DNA of 23,019 nt from a virus, in IMG/VR virus record IMGVR_UViG_3300044640_000858, positions 1-23,019 of that record, one strand, 5' to 3'. A program made the translations under genes and the position numbers. Under the pieces are notes generated by a model. That model saw only the letters and a program-made list of their open reading frames with translations, had not been told where the DNA came from and ran no database searches. Below, in pieces: positions 1 to 7,405 of this stretch (within the stretch, counting starts at the first letter, position 1; the number at the start of each line of letters is the position of its first letter).

Positions 1-1
1 T

Positions 2-331
2 GAGATTTATGGCCAGCAGGAATTGCCGGATCTTTTGGAACACATGGCCGAGGAGAACGCCAAACTGCGCGCAGAGGCCGCAAATAGCGCCGCACAGCGC
101 GATGAGGCGGAAAAGCGGGCCGAGGTGGCCGAGGAACGGCTGCGCGCTGTGGAGGCCCGATGTGGCGCGCTGATTGAATATGGGAAAGCCATGATCGAAA
201 CGGCGTTTCAGTTGCGCGAACAGCTTGATGCGGCGCTGGCCGAACTCGCCCGCATCCGCGCCGCAGATCGCACCAGCATCACAGTCAGAACAACCGAAGC
301 CGCGAAAATGCGAAAGGGGCAGGCGATATGA
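2..331 (+). CDS. Coiled-coil protein, probably 5'-truncated by the window edge
   Basis: The reading frame is open from the first bases, so the gene probably starts upstream. In-frame internal starts exist at TTG 23 and ATG 44, but neither has a convincing Shine-Dalgarno. The product is almost entirely charged helix rich in Ala, Glu and Arg with heptad-like spacing, and it ends in a short basic tail. It contains no enzyme motif I recognise. Its stop overlaps the next start (ATGA at 328-331), so the two genes are translationally coupled. The function is unknown. A coiled-coil scaffold or a DNA- or protein-binding accessory of the phage middle region is possible, but that is only inference from position. 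Confidence 0.6.
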   Translation, partial: EIYGQQELPDLLEHMAEENAKLRAEAANSAAQRDEAEKRAEVAEERLRAVEARCGALIEYGKAMIETAFQLREQLDAALAELARIRAADRTSITVRTTEAAKMRKGQAI

Positions 332-876
332 ACGCAATGGCCAACGTCAAGCCGAAGGGCAAGAAAAGCAAGAAGCCCGTCACGCTGTCTGCAATGCCGA
401 CAAGCTGGGATGGAGGCGCTACAGGCGTAGCCAACCGCGACAGGCTGCGTGAAGAACCAGCAACTGAATTTGACCCCAGCACGGGTAAGGAAACCCCGAA
501 CCCTAACGGAGTGCGCCGCAATCGCCGCGAAACTTGGATTGACAAATACGCCCGCAAGGGGAAGCTGACAAAGCAGCAGCAGGCCGCAGCATCCAACCTT
601 TACGCGGCATGGGCTGGAATGCCGAACAAAGACCCGCTGGCCGCGTTCCTCGCAAAGGTGGATGGGAAAGGCTCAGACGATCCACTGGCCAGCACGATCG
701 ACAAGCGCCGCGCGTTTTACATCATGTGGCGACAGATCCCGATCGGCAGCCGCCCTTTCATCCGCCATGTCGTGATCGAAGATATGTCCATCCGATCCAT
801 GAACGGGTGCCGCGACGGCCACACAGAAACGCGCTACATGGAACGTCTCTGCGCGGGGCTAGACGCGATCTGTTGA
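328..876 (+). CDS. Hypothetical basic protein, candidate late-gene regulator
   Basis: This gene encodes 182 aa and starts in an ATGA overlap with the preceding gene. The N-terminal 30 residues are Lys-rich and disordered. Residues about 60-90 are basic and helical (RRNRRETW, KYARKGKLTKQQ). The C-terminal 50 residues (from about FYIMWRQIPIG through the RYMERLCAGLD helix) have the alternating-helix look of a sigma-4/HTH-like segment, as in phage late regulators of the Q/ArpU/DUF6456 kind. I cannot assign a family with confidence. Context supports regulation: it is the last gene before a candidate promoter (873-900) and a strong terminator (919-947), directly ahead of the structural operon, which is where lambda-type phages place gene Q. 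The existence of the gene is well supported; the role is inference. Confidence 0.75.
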   Translation: MNAMANVKPKGKKSKKPVTLSAMPTSWDGGATGVANRDRLREEPATEFDPSTGKETPNPNGVRRNRRETWIDKYARKGKLTKQQQAAASNLYAAWAGMPNKDPLAAFLAKVDGKGSDDPLASTIDKRRAFYIMWRQIPIGSRPFIRHVVIEDMSIRSMNGCRDGHTETRYMERLCAGLDAIC

Positions 877-900
877 CTTCCCCAAAAAACCGCGTATCGT
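873..900 (+). promoter_or_regulatory. Candidate sigma-70-type promoter of the late operon
   Basis: A TTGACT hexamer at 873-878 and TATCGT at 895-900 are separated by 16 nt. The -35 matches five of six consensus bases and the -10 matches four of six. A second AT-rich element (CATAAT, 904-909) lies just downstream, but 25 nt from the -35 it is too far to pair with it. The promoter overlaps the stop codon of the 182-aa gene and lies in the first real intergenic gap of the window, directly upstream of the terminase and structural genes. Transcription from it would run into the terminator at 919-947 after only a few tens of bases. Confidence 0.45.
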
Positions 901-918
901 TTGCATAATCCACAAGAG

Positions 919-947
919 CGCCCGAGGTATACCCTGCGGGCGTTTTT
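919..947 (+). terminator. Intrinsic terminator between the early/middle end and the late operon
   Basis: CGCCCG at 919-924 pairs perfectly with CGGGCG at 937-942, and AGG/CCT inside the loop can extend the pairing. The stem is followed by TTTTT at 943-947 and a further TTTT at 951-954. This is a classic rho-independent terminator for + strand transcription. It lies downstream of the candidate promoter at 873-900 and upstream of all the structural genes, so late transcripts starting there would need read-through or antitermination. Confidence 0.8.
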
Positions 948-981
948 GCGTTTTCCCCCACACATCACGCGAGGCCACACC

Positions 982-1032
982 ATGGCTAAGAAATGCTCCA
1001 AGGGCGGCAAAGGCCGCAAATACGGGAAATAA
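982..1032 (+). CDS. 16-residue Lys/Gly-rich mini-protein
   Basis: An ATG at 982 is preceded by GAGG (971-974) at 7-nt spacing and reads MAKKCSKGGKGRKYGK before a TAA at 1030-1032. The peptide has seven lysines and one arginine in 16 residues. The stop is 3 nt before the start of the next gene. It could be a nucleic-acid- or capsid-binding basic peptide, or simply a leader ORF that couples translation to the downstream gene after the terminator. It is too short for homology-based support. The case rests on start, ribosome binding site, tight spacing and biased composition. Confidence 0.45.
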   Translation: MAKKCSKGGKGRKYGK

Positions 1033-1035
1033 CCA

Positions 1036-1353
1036 ATGGGAACCCTCAGCTTCCACACAACCAAATACGCCAAGAACCGTGGCTCCGGCGCTGCAACCGT
1101 GCAGTCGTCTGACTTCCGCGTGTCCGGCGCATTCACCACGTCCACCACGGCGGGCAACCTCACCGACAGCACCGCCGCAAGCGTCACCATGGGCGCAGGC
1201 GAATTGCTCTGCGGCTTTGCGGACGGGGCCATGCGCATCCGCTTCGGCGGCACCGCAGCAACCGCGACGAACGGGATATACATCCCTGCAACCACGCCGT
1301 TTGAAATCGAGTGCAACAACCCCGGCACCGTGTCGGTGATCGACGTTGCGTGA
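1036..1353 (+). CDS. Small beta-rich putative virion protein
   Basis: The product is 105 aa, dominated by Thr, Ala, Gly and Ser with alternating hydrophobic residues, and lacks long helices. This is typical of small phage beta-sandwich surface or head proteins. A GGGAA at 1024-1028 gives a weak ribosome binding site for ATG 1036. The C-terminal half (MRIRFGG, GIYIPATTPFEIEC) resembles many unnamed phage structural proteins. Its stop overlaps the terminase small subunit start (TGATG, 1351-1355). Its position ahead of the terminase is unusual for a decoration protein, so the role remains open. It has the same overall flavour as the protein at 9122 but no clear sequence identity to it. Confidence 0.7.
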   Translation: MGTLSFHTTKYAKNRGSGAATVQSSDFRVSGAFTTSTTAGNLTDSTAASVTMGAGELLCGFADGAMRIRFGGTAATATNGIYIPATTPFEIECNNPGTVSVIDVA

Positions 1354-1826
1354 TGGCAGCCGCCGCTAGTGCAAACGGGCTAACAGAAAAGCAAGAAGCT
1401 TTCTGCCTAGCGTTCATCGAAACTGGAAACGCGGCTGAGTCCTATCGGCGCGCCTACGATGTTGCGCCAGATGCTAAGGACGGCTGGATCTACGTCGAAG
1501 CCTGCCAGCTTCTGGACAACCCTAAAATAGCCCTAAGGCTGCAATCGCTTCGGGATCAGGCCGAACGCCTTTCCATCTTCAACCTTTCCGCCGCGATGAA
1601 CGAGTTTGAAGAGGCGCGCAGGCTTGCGATGCAAGTGGAAAATCCCGCCGCAATGGTGGCTGCTACTACTGGCAAGGTAAAGCTGTTCGGCCTTGATAAG
1701 CCGATGCGTGTTGAACACGCAGGTAAGGACGGCGGGCCGATCAAGACGGAAGATGTTTCCGCAAAAGAACTGCTAAAGGCGCATCTGAGTGCAATCGCCA
1801 GCCGAACAGCTAGCGCTCCTGAGTAG
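1353..1826 (+). CDS. terS: Terminase small subunit
   Basis: This is the DNA-recognition subunit of the packaging motor. It encodes 157 aa from ATG 1353, which overlaps the previous stop. The N-terminal part has the family pattern LTEKQEAFCLAFIETGNAAESYRRAY, written here only to identify it as the HTH of the Terminase_2-type small subunits, in which a short helix, the GNAAESYR turn and a recognition helix are followed by a helical oligomerisation region. The C-terminal tail (ELLKAHLSAIA) would contact the large subunit. An upstream in-frame start at 1311 lies inside the previous gene and is rejected. The 3' end overlaps the large subunit gene by 38 nt. Confidence 0.85.
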   Translation: MAAAASANGLTEKQEAFCLAFIETGNAAESYRRAYDVAPDAKDGWIYVEACQLLDNPKIALRLQSLRDQAERLSIFNLSAAMNEFEEARRLAMQVENPAAMVAATTGKVKLFGLDKPMRVEHAGKDGGPIKTEDVSAKELLKAHLSAIASRTASAPE

Positions 1827-3141
1827 CGCGGATCAGGCCGCGTTCATCGCGCAGCTTTCCGATGAACAGGCCGAGGCGCTGCTTTACGATTGGGAGGGTT
1901 TTCATGCCCGCCCAAACCAGATTGAGCCAAGCGGCGATTGGTATATCTGGCTGCTTCTTGCGGGTCGTGGCTTTGGCAAGACGCGGACGGGCGCGGAGTG
2001 GATTAAGAAGCGGGAAGCGAATGGCGCGCGGCATATCGCGCTTGTGGCAGAAACCGCAGCCGATGCCCGCGATGTTATGGTGGAGGGCGAAAGCGGCCTT
2101 CTGAGGCTTTACCCAAAGGCCGACCGCCCTTTGTATGAGCCGTCAAAGCGCCGCGTTACATGGCCCAGTGGGGCGGTCGCAACGCTGTTCAACGCCACCG
2201 AACCGGATCAGTTGCGCGGCCCGCAGTTTGACACGGCATGGACGGACGAAATAGCCAAGTGGCGCTATGCCCGTGAAACATGGGATATGTTGCAATTCGG
2301 GATGCGCTTGGGGGTGGACCCGCGAGTTGTCGTAACAACCACGCCGCGCCCAATTGAGTTGGTGAAGTCCATCGTTGCCGGAACCGAGGGGCAAGTCGTT
2401 GTCACAAGGGGGCGGACATTCGACAACGCGGCAAATTTGGCCGCGCCGTTTCTTGAGCGCGTCAAGAAGAAATATGAAGGCACTCGGCTAGGCCGACAGG
2501 AACTCAACGCAGAAATCCTTGGCGATCTTCCGGGCGCGCTGTGGTCGCAAGTCGGCTTGGACACTTATCGGGTGCGCGACATTCCCCAGCTTGGCCGGAT
2601 CGTCGTGGCGGTTGATCCTGCTGTTACGAACACCGACACCAGCGACGAACACGGAATTATCGTTGCTGGCATCACGGACGACGCCGATCAGCGCGGTGTT
2701 GTCTTGGATGATCAAAGCATGACTGGAACGCCGGGCGAGTGGGCGCAAAAGGCGGTGCAGGCATACAACTATTGGAATGCCGACGCCATCGTGGTTGAGG
2801 TGAACCAAGGCGGCGACATGGTTGCGCACACCATTCGCACGGTCGCGCCAAACGTCAGGATTAAGCAAGTCCGCGCCAGTCGCGGAAAGCATGTTAGGGC
2901 CGAGCCTGTAGCGGCGCTTTATGAGCAAGGGCGCATCGCGCACGTTGGCTCATTCGCGGCGCTTGAAAACCAAATGCTCCAGATGACGCAGGCGGGTTTT
3001 CAAGGGACGGGAAGCCCTGACCGATTAGACGCAATGGTTTGGGCCTTCACGGACCTGTTCCCTGACATGATCGCTGTTCCTGAGCGAGACGAGGATGAAG
3101 ACGATGATCGCCGCTCAGTCAATGCAACCACCGGATACTAA
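1789..3141 (+). CDS. terL: Terminase large subunit (ATPase/nuclease packaging motor)
   Basis: The 450-aa protein pumps DNA into the procapsid and cuts concatemers. The ATPase domain shows a Walker A (AGRGFGKT, about residues 58-65), a Walker B-like region ending in the acidic pair D153/E154 (AWTDEIAKW), and a coupling motif (TTTP, about 183-186). The C-terminal RNase H-like nuclease has the expected three acidic positions: D276 in AVDPA, E337 in VVEVNQGGD, and D414 in DRLDAMVWAF. All key residues are present, so the enzyme looks intact. Start is GTG 1789 with AAGG at about 1776-1779. It overlaps terS and is itself overlapped by the portal start. It belongs to the Terminase_6/6C group. Confidence 0.95.
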   Translation: MQSPAEQLALLSSADQAAFIAQLSDEQAEALLYDWEGFHARPNQIEPSGDWYIWLLLAGRGFGKTRTGAEWIKKREANGARHIALVAETAADARDVMVEGESGLLRLYPKADRPLYEPSKRRVTWPSGAVATLFNATEPDQLRGPQFDTAWTDEIAKWRYARETWDMLQFGMRLGVDPRVVVTTTPRPIELVKSIVAGTEGQVVVTRGRTFDNAANLAAPFLERVKKKYEGTRLGRQELNAEILGDLPGALWSQVGLDTYRVRDIPQLGRIVVAVDPAVTNTDTSDEHGIIVAGITDDADQRGVVLDDQSMTGTPGEWAQKAVQAYNYWNADAIVVEVNQGGDMVAHTIRTVAPNVRIKQVRASRGKHVRAEPVAALYEQGRIAHVGSFAALENQMLQMTQAGFQGTGSPDRLDAMVWAFTDLFPDMIAVPERDEDEDDDRRSVNATTGY

Positions 3142-5101
3142 CTTCCTCGCCCGCATCAAGGCGATTGCGGAGGCCGACAACCTCGCCAAGGACATGGGCG
3201 AAACCGATCTGGCAAAGCTGGCAACGGCAGTTCTGGACGGTTTTGAGATCGACCTCGCATCCATGGCCGAATGGCAAGAGCGGATGCAGCGCGGCCTTGA
3301 TCTGGCGATGTTGGTCAAGGACGAAAAGACCTACCCTTGGCATAACGCGGCCAACATCCGTTACCCGCTGATCACATCGGCGGCGCTGCAATACAACGCC
3401 CGCGCCTATCCGGCCATCGTGCCGTCATCGGACATCGTGAAGGCGGCGGTTCACGGGGCAGACAAGGACAACCAGAAGGCCAACCGGGCAAAGCGCATCG
3501 CGTCTTGGATGACGTGGCAGCTAACCGTTGATTCCCGCGAGTGGGAGCGCGGCACCGATCAGTTGACGATGCAACTGCCCATCGTGGGCGATATGTTTCG
3601 CAAGGTCTGGTGGGACGTTTCCACCAATCGCCTGCGTTCGCAGCTTCGGATGCCCGGCAAGCATATCGTGGTGAACAACAACGCCACGACGCTGGCGACT
3701 GCGCCGCGCGTGTCGGATCAGATTGACCTCTATCCGCATCAGGTGAAAACTAACTTCCTGACCGGGCGCTTTGTCGAAATCACTCTGCCCGTGAAGCCGG
3801 AAGACGATCAGTCGCCGGAACAATTCATTGAGCAGATGTGTCGCCACGATCTGGACGGCGACGGATACCCAGAGCCGTATATCGTCACGGTTCACAAGGA
3901 AATGCAGAAGGTCGTGCGGGTTGTCGCGGCCTATGACATGGACACCGTGCGTATCGGTAACAGCCGCATCGTTGCGGCAGAGCCTGCGCCGTATCTGGTG
4001 CATTACCAATTCATGCCGCCGATGGACGGCGGTTTGCTTGGCACGGGCATGGGCCTGTTGCTGGGCGACATCAGCGAAACGATCAACTCCACGCTGAACA
4101 TGATTATGGACAGCGGGCATCTGTCCTCTCTGGGTGGCGGTTTCATCGGCGCGCAGAATTTCCGCATCAAAGGCGGGGTCAAGCGCATCCGGCCCGGCGA
4201 ATATCAGCAAGTCAACTTCAACGGGGATGACATCCGGCGCGGCATCGTGGATCTGCAATTCCCCGGCCCGTCGCCTGTGCTGTTCCAAGTGCTGGGCATG
4301 ATGATCGAAGCCGGGCGCGAAATCACGTCCGTGTCTAACGTGATGACCGGAGACACCGGGCGGCAAAATATGCCTGTCGGCACCGTCATGGCGCTGATCG
4401 AGCAAGGGCAGATGGTGTTTACCGCGTCCTATAAGCGCATCTATCGCGCATTGCAGGACGAGTTTGACCTGATCTGCCGCCTAAACCGCAAGAACGTGTC
4501 CCCGGAGCGGTATCAAGCGTATTTGGACGAAGAAGCCGACCCGCAGGCCGATTTCGACATGAGCAACATGGACGTGTTGCCCGTGGCTGATCCGAAGGCC
4601 GTCACGTCGATGCAAAAGATGAGTCGCGCGCAGTTCCTGCTTGAATTGGCGCAAAATCAGCTTGTCGATCCGCAGGAGGCCGTGCGCCGCGTTCTGGAAG
4701 CGGCAGCGATTGACGACGCCGAGGCGCTGATTCCGAAGCCCGACCCGGAAGCGATGAAGCAACAGATGCTGATGCAGGCCGTGCAGGAAGAATTGACGGT
4801 TATCGACATTCGCCTGCGCGAAGCGGCGCTTGAGAAGACCGAGGCTGAAACGCTGGCAATCATCGCCAAGGCGGAAAAGGACAGCGCCGAGGTGGACCTG
4901 ATGCCGTTCAAGGCGCGGCTGGAAGAGTTGAAAGCGATGAGGAACGCCCTTGGCACAAGACGCGATGAAGTTAGAGCCGGAGGCGCTGGAAGAATGGCAA
5001 GCGCACCCAACAACCCGCTTGCTGCTGTCAATCCTGCGCAAGGGGGCATTGCAGAACCGCAAATCCTTGGAGGCGCAGCTATGGGCCAAGGGATCATGTG
5101 A
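3095..5101 (+). CDS. Portal protein, P22-like
   Basis: The 668-aa dodecameric portal forms the DNA entry/exit vertex and docks terminase and tail factors. Length and layout fit the P22 gp1 family (P22 gp1 is about 725 aa): an N-terminal helical region with KTYPWHNAANIRYPLITSA-type residues near 80-100, a central wing/stem region (FMPPMDGGLLGTGMG, then SNVMTGDTG), and a long C-terminal helical barrel segment from about residue 540. The start is uncertain. ATG 3095 follows GAGG with no spacing, while ATG 3104 has the same GAGG (3091-3094) at a normal 9-nt distance. The gene overlaps terL. Its last 137 nt also encode the start of the next gene in another frame. Confidence 0.93.
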   Translation: MKTMIAAQSMQPPDTNFLARIKAIAEADNLAKDMGETDLAKLATAVLDGFEIDLASMAEWQERMQRGLDLAMLVKDEKTYPWHNAANIRYPLITSAALQYNARAYPAIVPSSDIVKAAVHGADKDNQKANRAKRIASWMTWQLTVDSREWERGTDQLTMQLPIVGDMFRKVWWDVSTNRLRSQLRMPGKHIVVNNNATTLATAPRVSDQIDLYPHQVKTNFLTGRFVEITLPVKPEDDQSPEQFIEQMCRHDLDGDGYPEPYIVTVHKEMQKVVRVVAAYDMDTVRIGNSRIVAAEPAPYLVHYQFMPPMDGGLLGTGMGLLLGDISETINSTLNMIMDSGHLSSLGGGFIGAQNFRIKGGVKRIRPGEYQQVNFNGDDIRRGIVDLQFPGPSPVLFQVLGMMIEAGREITSVSNVMTGDTGRQNMPVGTVMALIEQGQMVFTASYKRIYRALQDEFDLICRLNRKNVSPERYQAYLDEEADPQADFDMSNMDVLPVADPKAVTSMQKMSRAQFLLELAQNQLVDPQEAVRRVLEAAAIDDAEALIPKPDPEAMKQQMLMQAVQEELTVIDIRLREAALEKTEAETLAIIAKAEKDSAEVDLMPFKARLEELKAMRNALGTRRDEVRAGGAGRMASAPNNPLAAVNPAQGGIAEPQILGGAAMGQGIM

Positions 5102-5228
5102 CCCGGAAAGCCTTGGGCGCTGCAAGGCGCAAGAAGAACTGATCGAAGACCTGACAGAAGGAACAGCTGATGACTGGAACGAATGGGCAAGCCATTTCGA
5201 CCAACACAAGCGGGATCAGACCGCTTGA
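4965..5228 (+). CDS. Small conserved-looking phage protein overlapping the portal gene
   Basis: The product is 87 aa from ATG 4965. A TTG at 4950 would add five residues but has no ribosome binding site. It is acidic and helical, with a WQAHPTTRLLL motif near the N-terminus and a W-x2-W pair (WNEWASHF) near the C-terminus. Small proteins of this style often follow the portal in podovirus genomes but have no assigned function. The first 137 nt lie inside the portal gene and the last 59 nt inside the co-chaperonin gene, so only a short central part is single-coding. Real coding is supported by the start, the good amino-acid profile in the non-overlapping part and the gene chain. Its function is unknown. 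Confidence 0.7.
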   Translation: MKLEPEALEEWQAHPTTRLLLSILRKGALQNRKSLEAQLWAKGSCDPESLGRCKAQEELIEDLTEGTADDWNEWASHFDQHKRDQTA

Positions 5229-5523
5229 CTACAAAATCCTCGTGCTTCCGCAGGAGGTGAACCGCAAGACGAAGGGCGGGCTGATCTTGGCCGATCAAAC
5301 CGTTGAGAAAGAAGAGTTTGGCCGCAAGGAAGGCATTCTGGTGGCGAAGTCACCGATGGCCTTCAAGAACCCCGATTGGCCGGATAACGAGCCGACGCCG
5401 CAAGTCGGGGACCGCGTGATGTTCAGCAAATATCAGGCGGAACAGGTCCAAGGGCGCGATGGCGCAACCTATTGGATCATGAACGATAAGTCGGTTCTGG
5501 CGATGATCGAGGCAGACGAATGA
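5170..5523 (+). CDS. GroES-like co-chaperonin
   Basis: The product is 117 aa. After a disordered N-terminal extension of about 15 residues it follows the Cpn10 fold: the first strand IRPLDYKILVLP (16-27), a mobile loop with a GGLIL hydrophobic tripeptide region (36-40) that would bind the host GroEL, the strand EGILVAK, the roof and core motif VGDRVMFSKY (79-88), and a terminal strand SVLAMIE. It would replace or adapt host GroES to fold large phage proteins, probably the capsid protein, as T4 gp31 does. AAGGA precedes ATG 5170 at a good distance. It lies between the portal and scaffold genes, which fits a capsid-folding job. The 34-nt-scale loop insert (NPDWPDNEPTP) before the VGD motif is a phage-type elaboration. 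Confidence 0.88.
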   Translation: MTGTNGQAISTNTSGIRPLDYKILVLPQEVNRKTKGGLILADQTVEKEEFGRKEGILVAKSPMAFKNPDWPDNEPTPQVGDRVMFSKYQAEQVQGRDGATYWIMNDKSVLAMIEADE

Positions 5524-6305
5524 CCGAAGAAACCACACAGGTTGCCGCGCCTGAAACGGCGGCACCGCAAGCCCCGGCATGGAATCCCGAACTCGAAACC
5601 GAAGCCCGCGCGCTTGGCTGGAAATCGCCCGACGAATGGCAAGGCGACATCCCGGCAGGCTACATCGACAACCCCGAGCGCTATCTGCAACGTGCCGAAA
5701 GCTTCACGCCGTTCAAGAAGCTAAAAGAGCGCCTAGATGAAGTCGCCCGCATGTCTGAAAAGACGCAAGAGGCGCTGTCCAAGACGTTCCAGCGTGAACT
5801 GCAAAACCGCATGACGCAGTTGCAGGCCGAGAAGGTGAAGGCTGTGGAGGTTGGCGACGTTGCCGAGTTCCAGCGGCTGGAAAAGCAGCAGGCCGAACTT
5901 GTCAAGGAAGCCCGCCAGCCGCAGCAACAGGACGCCGTGCCGCCCGATCATCGCGCCGCGATTGACCAATGGCGGGTTGGCAAGGACTGGTTTCAGAAAG
6001 ACAAGGCCATGACCGTGGACGCCGTGCAGTTCTATGGCGAGGCCGAAGCGCAGGGCTATTCCGATCCGAAGGCTATCTTGACCTACGTCGATCAGAAGAT
6101 GGCCGCGAAGTATGCGACCCTTGCCCCCAAGCAGAGCGCGCCCGTGGAGGCGGGCCTGACGTTCGGGGGCAATGCAGCCGCATCCGGCTTTGAGAAGCTG
6201 CCCAAGGACGCGAAAGACGCCTTCCAGCGCTTTGTGAAGCAGGGCCTATTCCAAGACACCAAAGAGGGCCGCGCGGCCTATGCGGAGGATTACAATGCAG
6301 CTTGA
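5520..6305 (+). CDS. Scaffolding protein
   Basis: The 261-aa protein starts in an ATGA overlap with the co-chaperonin. It has a Pro/Ala-rich disordered N-terminus, a recognisable segment with ALGWKSPDEWQGD and YIDNPERYLQRAE, a long charged coiled coil (about 60-130), a further helical region, and a basic/aromatic C-terminus (FQRFVKQGLFQDTKEGR) of the kind that contacts the coat protein. This architecture, plus its position between portal and capsid genes, marks it as the internal scaffold that directs procapsid assembly. The assignment rests on architecture and gene order, not on a catalytic motif. Confidence 0.8.
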   Translation: MTEETTQVAAPETAAPQAPAWNPELETEARALGWKSPDEWQGDIPAGYIDNPERYLQRAESFTPFKKLKERLDEVARMSEKTQEALSKTFQRELQNRMTQLQAEKVKAVEVGDVAEFQRLEKQQAELVKEARQPQQQDAVPPDHRAAIDQWRVGKDWFQKDKAMTVDAVQFYGEAEAQGYSDPKAILTYVDQKMAAKYATLAPKQSAPVEAGLTFGGNAAASGFEKLPKDAKDAFQRFVKQGLFQDTKEGRAAYAEDYNAA

Positions 6306-6753
6306 AACACGCGCCCGCCGTTCCCGTTCCGACGAGGAACTTCCGGCCCGTCGCCGCCGTGACGATATCGAAACGGTCGGCAAGCGTTTGGCAGTAAACA
6401 CGAGCCTGTTGGATTATGACAGGTTCTCTTACCGCTTCATCAACGATGCGCCCGCAAGGCTGTTTCAGATGACCCAGCAAGACGACTGGGACATTGTGAA
6501 GCAGAACGGCGACATCGTGAAAACCGACAGCACCGACTTGGGCGATGCTGTTTCCGTGGTTGTCGGCACCAAGCCCGATGGATCACCGCTGCGCAGCTAC
6601 CTTTGCCGGAAGTTGCGCAAGTTCTACGACGACGATCAGAAGAAGAAGCAGACCGATCTGGATGAGCAACTGGCACAGCTTCGCCGCGGGAACACCAAGG
6701 CGGGCGATTTGCAGGGCGACTACGTTCCCTCTGGTGGGATCAGGATCGCCTAA
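6295..6753 (+). CDS. Hypothetical head-module protein
   Basis: The product is 152 aa from ATG 6295, chosen because GGAGG (6284-6288) lies 6 nt upstream. An earlier in-frame ATG at 6280 lacks such a site. The N-terminus is highly basic (ARRSRSDEELPARRRR), the middle is a folded region (DYDRFSYRFINDAPARLFQMTQQDDWDIV is the aromatic core), and the C-terminus is helical. It overlaps the scaffold gene by 11 nt. Proteins like this lie between scaffold and capsid in related podoviruses without a known role. A minor head protein or assembly factor is plausible. No catalytic motif is visible. Confidence 0.75.
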   Translation: MQLETRARRSRSDEELPARRRRDDIETVGKRLAVNTSLLDYDRFSYRFINDAPARLFQMTQQDDWDIVKQNGDIVKTDSTDLGDAVSVVVGTKPDGSPLRSYLCRKLRKFYDDDQKKKQTDLDEQLAQLRRGNTKAGDLQGDYVPSGGIRIA

Positions 6754-6783
6754 AACCTCAACCTGCATTGATAGGAGGTCATC

Positions 6784-7392
6784 ATGACCAACGTCAACGC
6801 GCCCTTCGGTATGCGTCCTGTTCGTCAAAAGAACGGCCAACCGTATAACGGCGCTTTCCGGGCCTATTTCGTCCCTGCAACGGACGCAACGGCCCTTTTC
6901 GTGGGTGATCCGGTCATCAAGACTGGCACTGCCAACACCGCCAACGTATCCGCCCCCGGCGCGGGTTCGTTCCAAATCGGCGCACTGCCCGCCATCACCC
7001 GCGCAACGGCTGGCACGGCCAACCGCATCACGGGCGTCATCGTGGGCTTTGCAGGCGACGCCAACGCGCCGCTGAACCGCCCCGCCTCGACGGAACGGAT
7101 TGTGTATGTCTGCGACGATCCAGACATGCTTTTTGAAATCCAGTCGTCCGGCGCGCTTGCCGCAACCGACGTGGGCCTGAATTCGGTGATCACCTTCGCC
7201 GTGGCAGGTTCGGCCTTTACGGGCAAATCGGGCGCGCAGCTTGATCAGGCCGTTTTGGCGACCACCGCCGCGCACCAAATCTCTATCGTGGAACTGGTGA
7301 ACCGTGAGGACAACTTCCCCACGCTGACCGCTTCCAAGGTGCTGGTGCGCATCAACAACCACACCGAAGTTAACGCTGCGGCTGGCGTCTGA
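6784..7392 (+). CDS. Putative head decoration / structural protein
   Basis: The product is 202 aa, with a strong ribosome binding site (AGGAGG, about 6773-6778) for ATG 6784. The sequence is beta-rich, Ala/Thr/Gly-rich and starts NAPFGMRPVR, a signature seen in many podovirus virion proteins encoded directly upstream of the coat protein. The strong site and position suggest high expression together with the capsid protein. It is probably a decoration or capsid-stabilising protein. A minor structural role elsewhere in the head cannot be excluded. Confidence 0.8.
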   Translation: MTNVNAPFGMRPVRQKNGQPYNGAFRAYFVPATDATALFVGDPVIKTGTANTANVSAPGAGSFQIGALPAITRATAGTANRITGVIVGFAGDANAPLNRPASTERIVYVCDDPDMLFEIQSSGALAATDVGLNSVITFAVAGSAFTGKSGAQLDQAVLATTAAHQISIVELVNREDNFPTLTASKVLVRINNHTEVNAAAGV

Positions 7393-7405
7393 GGAGGGAT
7401 AGGAA

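Noticed and set aside
904-909. CATAAT as the -10 element of the late promoter
   Set aside because: It is 25 nt from TTGACT and no acceptable -35 lies 17 nt upstream of it, so TATCGT (895-900) was preferred.
1311-1352. N-terminal extension of the terminase small subunit
   Set aside because: These 14 extra codons lie inside the previous gene and are Arg-rich shadow sequence. ATG 1353 in the TGATG overlap is the better start.
3521-4405. Minus-strand open frame of 294 codons
   Set aside because: It lies inside the portal gene, with a His/Arg/Asp-rich composition typical of the reverse complement of GC-rich coding DNA.
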